Of a stretch of 64,000 bases of DNA, positions 33,601 through 44,815 are shown piece by piece (position 1 is the stretch's first letter; every line of letters begins with the position of its first letter). This stretch comes from Cycas panzhihuaensis. Taxonomy: Eukaryota > Cycadophyta. The notes beneath the pieces are model-generated. The model saw only the letters and a program-made list of their open reading frames with translations, was not told where the DNA came from and did not search any database. The stretch spans positions 58,163,741-58,227,740 of the forward strand of contig CM041465.1 in the NCBI GenBank assembly GCA_023213395.1, in the 5' to 3' direction. The position numbers and the translations under genes were made by a program.

Positions 33601-34942
33601 ATCACTTTCCGTTGAGCTTGAACCACCAGAACTGCATCTTGCTCTTAATGAAGAGCCCCTAACGTCAAGAAGCATAAAGCATGCGGCTTGGAGAAATGCC
33701 ATGAACGAAGAGTATCAATCTCTTATTAAGAACGGTACATGGGAGCTTATTGATCTACCACTTGGAAGAAAGGTAGTTCAAAATAAATGGGTGTTCAAAA
33801 ACAAGTATAGATCAGATGGCACCCTAGAAACACACAAGGCGAGGTTGGTAGCAAAGGATTCACGCAAAGGGAAGGTATTGACTACACTGAAATCTTTGCT
33901 CCTACAACCAAGTGGCCTACAATCAGAACTCTTATAGCCTTGGCTGCTCAACAGGGTTGGAAAATCCACCAACTTGATGTTAAGACCGCATTTCTCAATG
34001 GGGACCTTAAAAAAGAAATTTACATGGCTCAGCCAAAAGGATATGAGATTAACGGTCAGGAGCATAAAGTTTGTAGGCTCAAAAAGTCCTTGTATGGCCT
34101 AAAGCAAGCCCCTCGTGCTTGGTTTACCAAGTTGTCTGAAAGAATGAGGCAACTTGGATATGAGGTTTGTGACTATCAAGATATTGATGCAACATTATTC
34201 ATCAAGCGCCAAAATGATAAAGTCACTTACCTCTTAATCTTTGTGGATGACATGCTCATAACGGGGAATAGTGGACAGGTAATCAGTCGGTGGCAGAAGG
34301 ACCTTGCTAAAACTTTTGAATTGTCTGACCTCGGGTTGATGAAATATTACTTGGGAATTGAAGTAACTCAAAAGGATGGCAAAATCTTTCTCTCCCAAGA
34401 AAAATATATCAACGATCTTCTGACAAAGTTTCAGTTGGAAGGTGCTCGACCAGTGGATACACCTATGGAGCCTAATATTAAGCTCTTAGTTGATGGTGAC
34501 AATAGGGAGGCAGACGCAACACTCTACAGGCAACTTGTAGGTAGTCTCATCTATACTACCAACACAAGGCCAGATATTGCACACTCTGTCGGCATTCTTG
34601 CAAGATTCATGACAAATCCTAAGCAGAATCATTGGCAAGCTGCAATACGAGTGTTGAGGTACCTAAAGACGACTAGCAAATATGGTGCATTGTATGAACC
34701 CAATGCGAATTTAAACTTTATGCATACACGACTCGACTTTGCCGAGATAAAGACACAGAAGATCTACGTGGGTACGTAACATTTCTTGGAACAAAGCACC
34801 AATATCATGGAGATCCAGGGGCAGAAGATAGTTGCGGACTCAATCAAGCCGAGTACATTCTCGCTACGAGACAAGCAAGGAGGTGATATGGCTTAGAAAA
34901 TTGTTGAATACATTAAATGCCACCCAAACAAGTTCTACTAGC
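30684..34942 (+). pseudogene. Copia-G gag-pol, many frameshifts
   Basis: Gag from ATG 30684 (MSSQFKQNVNCILK), shifting frame within 20 codons; gag-like text NWDMWFLGVRNLAKYEGLW in another frame. CCHC finger CQRCNRRGHYAKNC (31578). Protease SSWIMDKSNTTH near 31860, active site altered. Pre-integrase and integrase in pieces; RTIMNMARAIRY (32780) and FGSTCYAHILDEHRNKL. RT: NGTWELIDLPLGRKVVQNKW (33734), VKTAFLNGDLKKEIYMAQP, LYGLKQAPRAWFTKL, and FVDDMLITGN (34241, catalytic box F-VDD intact) in a 279-residue open stretch. RNase H starts EVIWLRKLLNTLNATQ and is cut at the LTR remnant. Confidence 0.88.
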
Positions 34943-35051
34943 TTACCTCCCCATTTTGTGAGAGCTACTTTCTTTCTCTCAAGTCTCTCTTGCTCCCATG
35001 TTTGCCTTTGTGTTTAGTGCATGGAGATGAAGGATAGATCCACTCTTTTCA
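34943..35051 (+). repeat. Copia-G 3' LTR remnant (109 bp)
   Basis: Last 109 bases of the LTR, identical to 28591-28699 by eye, fused directly to RNase H coding sequence. The first 189 LTR bases and the purine tract are deleted. Confidence 0.93.
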
Positions 35052-35056
35052 GAAGC

Positions 35057-37317
35057 AAGAAGATCTACGTCAACAGCAGCAGCAGCCACGTCAACAAAAT
35101 CAGAGACAACAGCAGCCACGTCAGCAATTCCAACAAAGATTCCAGCAACAGCAGCAGCCACGTCAGCAATTCCAACAAAGATTCCAAAGAATAAAGAAGA
35201 AGAAGAACTCCCTCGACCAAATCGAGGTGCCTATTGAAGAGGTCAAAGAGGAAGGGGGGGTTTTAGAGGTGGCAATCAACGCCACTTCAATCAGTTTGCA
35301 GATGAAGACAAACTCTTTTGTGCTTATCAATCATCCAAGGTTGATGAAACTTGGATTATTGATTCTAGAGCTTCACAACACATGACTGGGAGTGAAGAAC
35401 TCCTTACCGACATCAAGGAAGGACAAGGTCAATCAGTGACCTTTGGCAACAATCAATCTGTCAAAATTTCTGGCATAGACACAATAGCTCCATTTCATTC
35501 TTCTTCTAATCCTTCCTCTTCATTTCCCAATAGCAATGCTTACTTCATACCTTCTATGGACAAAAACTTGCTATCTGTTAACAAGTTGGACAAGCAACAG
35601 ATGAGCGTCTTGTTCATAAATGGGAAATATATAATAAGTGACAAAGATGACCAAGTAGTAGCTTTTGGATATGAGGATCATGGCCTCTACAAGTTGGATG
35701 CTAATAACATTACACTTGATTCTGCTTACTCTGGTTCGATTGTCACTCAACACTTGTCCAAGATGCAACTTTGGTATCAACGTCTAGGCCATTTGAGCTT
35801 AGGCAATCTCAGGTAGATGATCAACAAAAACATGGTACATGGGCTTCCAAAGATATATGGCACAAAATGTCTTTGTGAAGCATGCATAATGGGGACACAA
35901 TATCGTTTGCCTTTTCCTAAAGGCAAAGCTTGGCGTGCATCACATCCTTTGCAGTTGGTACACTCAGATTTGTGTGGACCTATGTCTACCGCATCTTTTA
36001 GAGGAGCTTTGTACTACATCTCCTTCATTGATGACTTTTCTCATAAAGTTTTGGTCTACTTCATCAAGCACAAGTCTGAAGCATTTTCAAAGTTCAAAGA
36101 ATTCAAGCTTGAAGTGGAGAACGAGTCTGGCCACTCTATCAAAACATTACGGACAAACAATGGAGGTGAATTTACTTCAAATGAATTCACCCAATTCTGC
36201 AAGGATAATGGCATTCGGAGACACCTAACTATTCCTCACACTCCTCAACAAAATGGAGTCTCTGAAAGAATGAACAGAACTTTGGTTAATAAAGCTAAAG
36301 CAATGATGTATGCACAAGGACTCACTCAAGCTTACTGGGCAGAGGCATTCCACACAATTGTCTATGTGGCCAATCGAAGTCCAACTACAGCAGTCACCGA
36401 TATCACACCCAAGGAGGCATGGTCTAGCAAAAAGCCAACTGTCAGCCATTTGAAGACTTTTGGGTGCACTGCTTATATGCACATCCCTGATCAGCAAAGA
36501 ACAAAATTAGACAAGCATAGTCTAAAATGCATCTTTGTAGGTTATGCCATTCATAGCAAAGCCTACAAGTTGTATGATCCCATTGGGAAGAAAATGCATC
36601 TCTCAAGAGATGTAATCTTTGCTGAAGATGATCATAAGGAGTTGCAAACAGTATCCAAGCAACCTCCCATTGACAAAGGCAAAAAGATTGTTGAGGCTTT
36701 CCTTCCCTCTCAATCTTCTACTCCATGTACATCATCTGCACCTGTTGGACCATCCACATCATCAAAGTTAGCTCCACTTGATCCTAGCACATCTTCTGTT
36801 GATCAACCACTTAGACCAGAAGATCTTGAGGTTCAAGTCACATCAATTCAAAAGTTACCAAAATAGTATACTCAAACAGTATGGGACGGCCACATCATTG
36901 AAGGAAAACGTCCATCAAAATACAGGTAGCAGACCAATTTTGCACTTATGGCTAAAGTGTTATGTGTTGATGAGCCTTCCACTTTTGAGGAGGCTTCTAA
37001 AAATGAAAATTGGAAGGTTGCCATGGATGAAAAAATCCATTCTATTGAAAAGAATGGTACTTGGGATTTGGTCGAATTACCTAAACATAAATAGGCAATC
37101 AGTTGTAAATGGGTCTACAAGACCAAATTCCACTCTGATGGTACACTTAAGCGGCAGAAGGCCCGCCTTGTGGCAAAAGGATTTAAACAAAAGGAAGGCA
37201 TAGACTACGAGGAGACTTTTGCACCAGTGGCCAATATGAGCACCATCAGACTCATCTTGGCCTTAGCTGCTCAATGCAAATGGCCAGTTTTTCAGATGGA
37301 CGTGAAGAGTGCCTATA
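35057..37317 (+). pseudogene. Copia-F gag linker, protease, integrase and start of RT
   Basis: Gln-rich linker with a tandem unit (35071-35190), one frame change, then protease site IIDSRASQHM (Gly of DSGAS changed to Arg, near 35365). Pre-integrase LWYQRLGHLSLGNLR with TAG at a Gln codon (35814). Integrase is open over 349 residues: HSDLCGPMSTASF, LRTNNGGEFTSNEF (second Asp changed to Asn), NGVSERMNRTLV, then a Ser/Thr/Pro-rich tail. RT begins KLPK-stop-YTQTV (TAG at Trp, 36864) and runs via NGTWDLVELPKHK, CKWVYKTKFHSDG, FAPVANMSTIRL to MDVKSAYI, where the element is truncated. Confidence 0.9.
35071..35190 (+). repeat. Gln-coding tandem repeat in Copia-F gag
   Basis: Units of about 40 bases with CAGCAGCCACGTCAGCAATT and CCAACAAAGATTCCA; two nearly identical copies end at 35148 and 35187, preceded by a diverged third. 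Encodes QQPRQQFQQRFQQ. Confidence 0.85.
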
Positions 37318-37639
37318 TTATAACTTGAAGTCTTTTTGACAAAATTTATCAGCAGCAAACAAGTCTACTAGCACACATTTTTCAGCACTAAAAACAACCC
37401 ACTTTTAATCATTAAAACACTTAAATAGGGAGGCTCGAAAAGAGTTTATACTCTGCCTCAAAGTGCTGATAACTTGGCTAACGCTGATCTTTTTATCAGG
37501 TTGGATAAACTTACAAGCCAAGCCCTCCATTCCGTCCACAAATTTTTCAGTCTTGTACTGATTTCTTGTTGGATATTGACTGGAACTTAAGCGGCGTCAA
37601 CTCAAAAGTTCCCAAGTTTCATCTGGTACTGCAATCAAA
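37318..37639 (+). other. Copia-E leader, right part
   Basis: Continuation of the untranslated leader after Copia-F. Holds hairpin GAGGC...AGAGT/ACTCT-GCCTC at 37430-37459 and ends at the gag ATG 37640. Confidence 0.65.
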
Positions 37640-40600
37640 ATGGCGACTCAGATGCTAAATGCAAACACCATTAAATTGACAGGTGTTGAAAACTATCTCA
37701 CTTGGAAGAAGCAAGCAAAAAACTTGTTGATTATGAATGAATTATGGGGTTATGTATCCGGCGAAATCGCCAAACCTGAGCCCACTCCTAATCCTGTTAA
37801 TCCTCAAAATTTGATTCCAGCAGATCCTGTTGCATTAGCTTCTTTCAAAGCATAAAGATGAGGTTGCACTCGCTTTTATTCATCTGTCAGTTAGTGACAA
37901 TGTTGATCAAAATATTGAATCTGCTTCAACTTCAAAAATTGCTTGAGACATAATTGTTTCATTGTATAAACGAAAGATGATGCACGAATTGTTATGCATA
38001 AAGCAAAATTATTCAGTTTAAAGTATGTTGCTCCAATGGTAGCCTACTTATCATCAATTAAGGCTATCAGTAATCAACTGTCAACACTTGGCAAAACAGT
38101 CACAAATGAAGGCCTAGTTACTGCAACAATTCATGCTTTGCCTAAAGAATACAATGGTTTTATTTCTGACATTTCTTGAAATGGAACCTTGTCCATTCTA
38201 ACTTTCAATGAGTTAGAACGTTTATTGCTGCAAGAAGAAGAAATTTATTTGCGGCAAGATGAAGCAAGCACATCTGGTGCTTTCTTCGTGAAATTCAAAT
38301 CCAAGCAGCAATTCTAACCCAAGCAGAACTTTTTGAAAAAATTTGGCAGTCTTAACATAAAATCAAAGACTGTCGTTTGTCATTATTGTGGCAAAGTTGG
38401 CCACATTCAGCCTGACTGCAAAAAACGTCTACATGATTTGCAACAACCACAACAGCAACAAATTCAACGTCAACAGAATTTTCGTCAGCAGCAACAGAAT
38501 CAGCATCAGCAATAGCAGCAACATCAACAACGTCAACAGCAACAAGGACCAACTCGAGGGGCATTCCGAGGTGGTCAACAACGAAGGACGAATCGTGGTG
38601 GCTTTCAAGGCCACACAGCACAACATGATCCAAGTGACATGACCTTTTTTGCATATAGTGGCAGCCATAATGATAATACTTGGATCATTGATTCTGGTGC
38701 ATCACATCACATGACAGGTGATGTAAACATATTATCAAATTTTCAAGAATGTCAGGGAGAAACAGTGACATTCGAGGACAATGCCATTGTCGAAATATCA
38801 GGTGTAGGACAAGTTACACCTCTTGACCAGCATTCTGCATTTCCTAGTGGAAATGTTTTCCTAGTTCCTGGAATGTCTAAAAACTTGCTTTTTGTCAATC
38901 AGCTTGATAAGCAGTAGATGAGTGTGCTCTTCAAAGACAAAAAGTGTATTATCAGGAACAAAGACGACCAGATAGTTGCAATTGGTCATGAAGATCGTGG
39001 CCTCTACAAATTAGACACAACATCTGGATCTTCTCATGCATATGTCTCCCATTCTGTCAATAAGACTCAACTGTGGCATGAAAGACTTGGACATCTGAAT
39101 CTTGACAGCATCAGGGAGATGTTCAAACACAATTTGGTTTATGGCTTACCCAAAATCTCTAGAGGTAATTGCCTTTGCGAATCATGTCTTATGGGGAAAC
39201 AACATCAAGAACCTTTTGAAAAAGGTAAGGCTTGGAAAGCACAGCATCCACTACAGCTTGTATATTTTGACATTTGCGGTCCCATGACCATGCAGTCTCA
39301 TAGAAGATCATCATTTTTCATGACATTCATTGATGATTTCTCACATAAAGTGTGGGTCTACTTTCTAAAGCATACGTCAAAAGCTTTGAACAAGTTTAAG
39401 GAATTCAAACTTGCGGTTGAAAATAAATCAGGCATGCGGATCAAAATACTCCAAACAGATAATGGTGATGAGTATACATCCAAGGATTTTAATAAATTTT
39501 GTATTCAAAATGGCATCAAACGCCAATTTTCTGCCCCTTACACACCATAGCAGAATGGTGTAGCAGAAAGAATGAACAGAACCTTGGTCAGTAGAGCAAA
39601 AGCTATGATCCATGCCAAAGGTCTTTCATTATCATATTGGGCAGAAGCACTTCATACTGCTGCATACCTGTCAAATCGCAGCTCAACTTCTGCGCTTTCG
39701 GGCATGACACCCAAGGAGGCCTGGACTGGTCAGAAACCAACAGTCAGTCACTTACGAACTTTGGATGCACGGCCTATATGAACATTCCTCACGATCAACG
39801 TCGGAAATTCGACGACAAAAGTCTCAAATGCATCTTTGTTGGATATGCTCCTGGCAGTAAAGCATATCACTTGTTTGATCCTCTTACCAAAAAGATGCAT
39901 ACTTCACGAGACGTCGTCTTTGCAGAAGACAATAGGGAGATCGACATCAGCATTCTTCCTCTCTCCCCTAACAAAGGCAAAGCCATTCTTGAAGAATCTA
40001 TCCCTTCATCTTCCTCAACACCTTGTACTTCATCTACACCAGTTGCTTCTTCCTACTCCTCATCTTCCTTAGTTCCTTCATTGTGTCCTTCTTCTTCTTC
40101 TTCTTCTTCTTCTTCTTCTTCTGAGGTTCAGCAATCACCTCCATCACAGGACAATGAAGCCACATTGACGAAGAAGCTACCCAAATGGTACATGCAAACG
40201 ATTGCAGATTCACAGCTTGTTGAAGGAAAACGACCATCCAAAATGCGGCCTTCACCCACTGTCAAGTACGCACTTATGGTTGAAGTGCTTACTGCTCATG
40301 AGCCTTCCACTTTTAAAGAGGCATGTACAGACAAAAAGTGGCAGGCTGCCATGGATGATGAGATCCACTCCATTTATCAAAATGACACATGGGACTTGGT
40401 TGAGTTACCACCTAGCAAACAAGCCATTAGTTGTAAGTGGATCTATAAAATCAAGTATAAGTCTGATGGTACTATTGAGCGACATAAGGCTCGCCTTGTT
40501 GCTAAAGGCTTCAAACAACAAGAAGGCATTGACTACACCGAGACATTTGGACCGGTAGCCAATATGAATACCATCAGGATTGTTATGGCCTTAGCTGCAC

Positions 40601-41840
40601 AATGCAAGTGGCCATTATATCAGATGGATGTCAAAAGCACCTTTCTCAATGGTGATTTGACTGAGGAGGTTTACCTGGAACAACCTCCTGGATATATTTC
40701 TGTCGGCAATGAACATCTTGTCTATCGCCTTAAAAAGGCCTTGTATGGTCTAAAATAGGCGCCACGTGCTTAGTATTCAAAGATCGGTGACTATTTTTTG
40801 CAACACAATTTTCATCGATCCACATCAGATTCGAACCTGTATATCAAGGTTCAAAACCAGCACATCACAATTATTGTTCTTTATGTTGATGATTTAATTA
40901 TCACAGGCAATGATGTAAATCTAATTGACCATCTCCAAAGGGACTTGAAAAGAAGTTTTGAGATGACAAATCTCGGACTTCTTCACTATTTTCTTGGCAT
41001 GGAAGTGGGGCAACAACCAGGTCACATTTTCATTTCTCAAGCCAAGTATACATGGAACATTTTACAGCGATTCAGAATGGAAGACTGCAAACCTTCACCA
41101 ACACCCATGGAGACAAGTACAAAATTGTCGATGAATGAAGCAGGAAAACCTATTGATTCCACCCTTTTCAGGCAACTAGTGGGTAGTCTCATTTACTTGA
41201 CTAACACTAGACCTGACATTTCATATGCAGTTGGAATATGTTCTAGATATATGATTAGCCCCAATCAGCGACACTGGAATGCTGCAAAATGCATCCTCAG
41301 ATACCTCAAAGGTACTTTGCAGAATGGTCTTCAATACACGTACAATGAGAACTTCACATTGGAAGGGTTCCCAGATTCAGATTGGGCTAGATGCCAAAAT
41401 AGTCAAAAATCCACCTTAGGGTATTGTTTCAACCTTGGGTCAGCTATTGTTTCATGGATTTGCAAAAAGCAACCAAATGTTACGCTTTCCTCCATCAAGG
41501 TAATACAAAGTCGTTGTCACAAAGATATGAGGCTATTTGGCTCAGACAGATTCTTAAAGAGCTTGGACTTGAGCAAACACTCCCAACACCATTGTATTGT
41601 GACAATCAGAGTGTTATCAAGATTGCCAAGAATCCGGTATTTCACGCACGCACCAAGCATATTGAGGTCCATCACCATTTTATCAGAAAGCATGTGCAGC
41701 AAGGTGAAATCGACCTTGTCTACAAGCTGACTGATCATCAGCTAGCCGATATCTTCACCAAGCCACTTGGGAGAGAGAAGTTCGAGCATTTCAGAAGCGG
41801 CCTCGGCATTCAACTTAATGTTGTATACATTCAGAGGGGG
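37640..41840 (+). pseudogene. Copia-E gag-pol, near-complete but with stops
   Basis: Gag from ATG 37640 (MATQMLNANTIKLTGVENYL), frameshifted near 37850. One CCHC finger CHYCGKVGHIQPDC (38379), then a Gln-rich linker. Protease site IIDSGASHHM (38690) intact. Pre-integrase LWHERLGHL and CESCLMGKQHQ. Integrase FDICGPMT, LQTDNGDEYTS, NGVAERMNRTL. A 14-residue Ser run (40090-40123) lies before RT. RT: NDTWDLVELPPSKQ, DVKSTFLNGDL, LYVDDLIITGND (40892). RNase H: YCDNQSVIKIAKNPVFHA, HHHFIRKHV, LADIFTKPLG. Stops 38513, 38915, 39548 and 40756 are TAG at Gln codons; 40771 is TAG at Trp. Frame changes near 39760 and 41500. Purine tract AGAGGGGG precedes the LTR. Confidence 0.92.
40090..40123 (+). repeat. 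(CTT)n microsatellite coding poly-Ser
   Basis: Uninterrupted CTT/TTC run in the Copia-E integrase-RT linker, read as serine codons. Confidence 0.9.
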
Positions 41841-42371
41841 TGTTAGAACCTTCATTCCTAAGCATTAAGTCTTGACCTTGTGTATTAGTATTTTTGTCAC
41901 TTTAGGCCCTTTATCCTAAAGTGTTCATTTGTTTGATTAAAAATTTGTCTTTTGTCTTGTAGTGACTTTTCTCACATGTGCTTATGAGAACTCAACTTTT
42001 GTGGGCTCTATCCTTATCCTTGGAGATAGAAGAGTCCTGATCAGAATTGTCTCTTAGTGTTGATTAGTGACGTGGAGAAATCCTGATCATCCAAACTCCT
42101 TTATAAGGAGCCCTATTCTCATGTTTTGGCATGTAGTATTTTGAGTAAGAGTTATACTTTTGTAAGTGTCTCTTGTAAGTGAAGCGTTGAGAGGAATTCT
42201 CCTTCATACTCATGTTTATGATAGGTTGAGTTGAAGTGCAATACTCCTCCCTATCATCTTTTATGTTGTACTACATCATTTCTTTAATCTAAGTGTATTG
42301 TCCATATTTCTATGTCCTCTCTAGCTTCTCAATAGATTTTGGCACCTGTATCTTCTCCATTTCGTCTTTTA
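41841..42371 (+). repeat. Copia-E 3' LTR (531 bp)
   Basis: Starts TGTTAGAACC after AGAGGGGG, ends GTCTTTTA (last CA mutated to TA), then GCCAG. Confidence 0.93.
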
Positions 42372-42376
42372 GCCAG

Positions 42377-42480
42377 CATGCATTGGGCCATCTATATACA
42401 CATGATGTATTTATATGAGAGATTCTCTCACCATTAATGCATTGAATCATTGTCCTCACAAATCATTGATTGTTCTGACA
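42377..42480 (+). repeat. Copia-D 5' LTR, right fragment
   Basis: Continues after the GCCAG duplication and matches 57790-57893 closely (ACACATGATGTATTTATATG, CATTGAATCATTGTCCTCA). Ends CTGACA, immediately followed by the primer site. Confidence 0.9.
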
Positions 42481-42492
42481 TGGTATCAGAGC
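42481..42492 (+). promoter_or_regulatory. Copia-D primer binding site
   Basis: TGGTATCAGAGC, an exact tRNA-Met primer consensus, adjacent to the LTR end. Confidence 0.93.
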
Positions 42493-43060
42493 AAGTCTGG
42501 AGGGACTAGAGCTAAGACCGTCTAGAGTCAAATTTTGTTAAAGGAACTTTGAGAAATAATAGTAGGTGAAGATTCTCGAGAAGAAAAGGATGTTGTACAA
42601 ATAAAGAAAACATTGATATGACTCGGTACACAACTGTACGGATTTTTTTCAAAGTGCTTAGCTTTGGACGAAATTTGAAGGAAATGTTCGTCTCACCAAG
42701 TAGAACAATCTATCCAAAATGATCAACCTTAGATTCAGAATGAATAAGAGGGAAAGAGTGGTTTTACAATGGACACCCATCAAATCATCATTCTACAAAT
42801 TTCTCTCATTTTTCAAACCTTTATCGAGTAAAACTACACTTAAAATCTTTGTCTTGATAATACGATTCACTTGACTACAAGCTTGAAGAATTTCATTGGA
42901 TATTTCACAAGATATAAGCATTTTTTTCTCTCAAACCCTAGAACAGTCATATAGTTTTGAGGCCATTTTTGAAGAATCTAGGAAAAAATTCAGAAAAATA
43001 ATTACAAATTCTTAAAACCCTAGTAAACAACTTTCTTTCAAGACCATCTTTTCGTAGATT

Positions 43061-43111
43061 TGTACACCTATATTGTTCTGTACATATTCATACAGTCGTA
43101 TGGTTGTACAA
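43061..43111 (+). promoter_or_regulatory. Copia-D leader GTAC cluster 2
   Basis: TGTACACC, CTGTACAT, GTCGTATG and TTGTACAA within about 50 bases, 65 bases before the gag start. The partner cluster is at 42624-42642 (GGTACACA, TGTACGG). Confidence 0.5.
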
Positions 43112-43175
43112 CCATAACTTAGTTTGTTCGTTTCTTGTTGCTCCTGCATTACAAATATTAGTTACTCCTTAAAAA

Positions 43176-44488
43176 TTGGCCTCCTCATTCCTTCTCTATG
43201 AAGCAGATAAACTAAATGGACAAAATTATAGCATCTGGAATGTAAAAATGCAGGGATTGTTGATGGCAAAAAATGTTTGAGAGAAAGTGACAGATAAAGA
43301 AACCAAACCATTGATATGGTGTTCATAAGCAGTTGGGAAGAAAGGGATAGATTGGTTCTATCTACAATTTTGCTATCTATAGGAGATGCCATAATAAATC
43401 ACATTAATTCTATTACTTCCTCATCCCAACTCTGGAACATTTTAGTCTCATTATACAGTAGGAAAAATGAAGCATAAATCATTTCACTCAGAGAACAGTT
43501 GTAGAGAATTAGTCTCAAGGAGGGAGAGAAAGTATCTAACTTTACAACAAAGATTGTTGAAATAAGAAATGGCTTAGTCTTAGTAGAAGAAACCTTAATT
43601 GATATTGAACTTGTTTGGTTAATTATTAATAAATTACCAAAATCATTTGACACCGTGGTAAATACACTTACCATAGGAGGTCATATTGCAAACATGTCAT
43701 TTGATATCTTAACAGGTAATATGTTGCAATAAGAGTAGAGAAATAAATGATATGAAGAAGACATAGACATCGAGGAAGCATTTGCATCCAAGTTAAACTT
43801 AGAAGGCAAAGGACGATCAAGAAACACATGGAGAGGACATGGCAAGAACTCCAAAGGATAGGCTAGATTTTTCAGCCAAATCATCTTTTTCACCAGAAGG
43901 ATGAGGAGGAGACTCTTGGAGATCCGAAGAAAGGCTGAGAGAAACCAGAGAATGTTTCCACTATAGAAAGTATGGTCACATATGTAGTGAATGCAGCTTG
44001 TGAAATTCACAAAGTTATTATTGTGGGAGAATAGGACATTTCTCGAATCATTGTCCACAGAAGCAAGCAAAGATCATGAGAAGGAAAAGAGTAGAAGGAA
44101 ATTATAGCCAAAATCAGGAAGAAGAAGAGGAAGAAATTGAATTCATCACAACTCTCTCAATATGCGCCAACAAAGACAAAGATTGATACATGATGGGTAA
44201 GAAGGAATGGCTTGAAACATTGCAACCATACTTTCTCAACAAATTTGTTGAACTTGGTGATAACTTTCCCCTACAAATCCCAGGGAAAAGTACTATTCTT
44301 ATTCAAATTGATGGAAAAATCAAAAAAAATGGAGATGTTTTATATGTACCTGGTTTTAAAATAAATATACTATATGTATCCCAATTAAAGAAAAAAGGAC
44401 TGCAAGTTGTCTTTACTGTAGATGGAAGCTGCCATATCCATGACACGAAGAAAAATGGGGATGTAATAACAAACGGGGTTGAAATCAG
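43176..44488 (+). pseudogene. Copia-D gag and protease, start codon lost
   Basis: Homologous to the Copia-A/C gag. The start aligns with TTG at 43176 (family ATG), followed by ASSFLLYEADKLNGQNYSIW. Several stops and shifts follow. Near 43480-43740 it reads KEGEKVSNFTTKIVEIRNGL and NKLPKSFDTVVNTL. The two CCHC fingers near 43950-44060 are CFHYRKYGHICSEC (second Cys lost) and YYCGRIGHFSNHC. The protease active site region is deleted: text jumps to MMGKKEWLETLQPY (44190). Continues to NGDVITNGVEIS, cut by Copia-H. Confidence 0.85.
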
Positions 44489-44803
44489 TGTTAGAATATG
44501 TATATACATACCAATTAATGTAAAGTGGGCCTATTTATGTGCCTAATATGTAGGTGGAATATTCTCGATAGTGGTGAGCCAACAAATGTAAATGTAATTC
44601 TATTATGGCACTTGAGATCTATAAATATAGATCAAAGTCCATCCCTATGTACAACATTAGATTGTCAAAAATGTGAATAATATTATTATTGTGGGTTTTC
44701 ACCCCCCACGGCAATTTGATGTCTCGTGTGCATGATTTTCTACTGTGATCTGCCTGATGTGAAAGATCCTGTCAACCTTTGCTTTCATTTGTGTTTCCCA
44801 ACA
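44489..44803 (+). repeat. Copia-H 5' LTR (315 bp)
   Basis: TGTTAGAATATG to TTTCCCAACA; matches 48276-48596. Confidence 0.92.
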
Positions 44804-44815
44804 TTGTATCAGAGC
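44804..44815 (+). promoter_or_regulatory. Copia-H primer binding site
   Basis: TTGTATCAGAGC, one mismatch to tRNA-Met consensus, adjoining the LTR. Confidence 0.85.

Larger units (their letters stand above)
28397..35056 (+). mobile_element. Copia-G, target duplication GAAGC, inside Copia-F gag
   Basis: LTR 28402-28699, primer site, leader of almost 2 kb, decayed gag-pol, and a 3' LTR reduced to its last 109 bases (34943-35051). GAAGC at 28397-28401 and 35052-35056. Removing the element restores an uninterrupted Copia-F reading frame, which confirms the boundaries. A different lineage from Copia-E/F. Confidence 0.95.
24856..37317 (+). mobile_element. Copia-F, 3' end lost, inside the Copia-E leader
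   Basis: 5' LTR, primer site, a leader of about 2.2 kb, then gag to early RT; hosts Copia-G. RT ends abruptly at MDVKSAYI near 37317, followed directly by Copia-E leader sequence, so RT catalytic box, RNase H and 3' LTR are deleted. Gag, linker and leader hairpins show it is a sister family of Copia-E. Confidence 0.85.
23927..42376 (+). mobile_element. Copia-E, target duplication GCCAG, inside the Copia-D LTR
   Basis: LTRs 23932-24467 and 41841-42371 with GCCAG at 23927-23931 and 42372-42376. Own DNA about 6 kb. Its leader is split by Copia-F. Gag, protease, integrase, RT and RNase H are all recognisable in order, and damage is mainly point stops. The two LTRs differ at roughly 15-20 of about 530 positions by eye. 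Confidence 0.95.

Noticed and set aside
35071-35190. CRISPR-like regular repeats
   Set aside because: The units are coding Gln-rich tandem repeats without unique spacers, in a plant retrotransposon gag.
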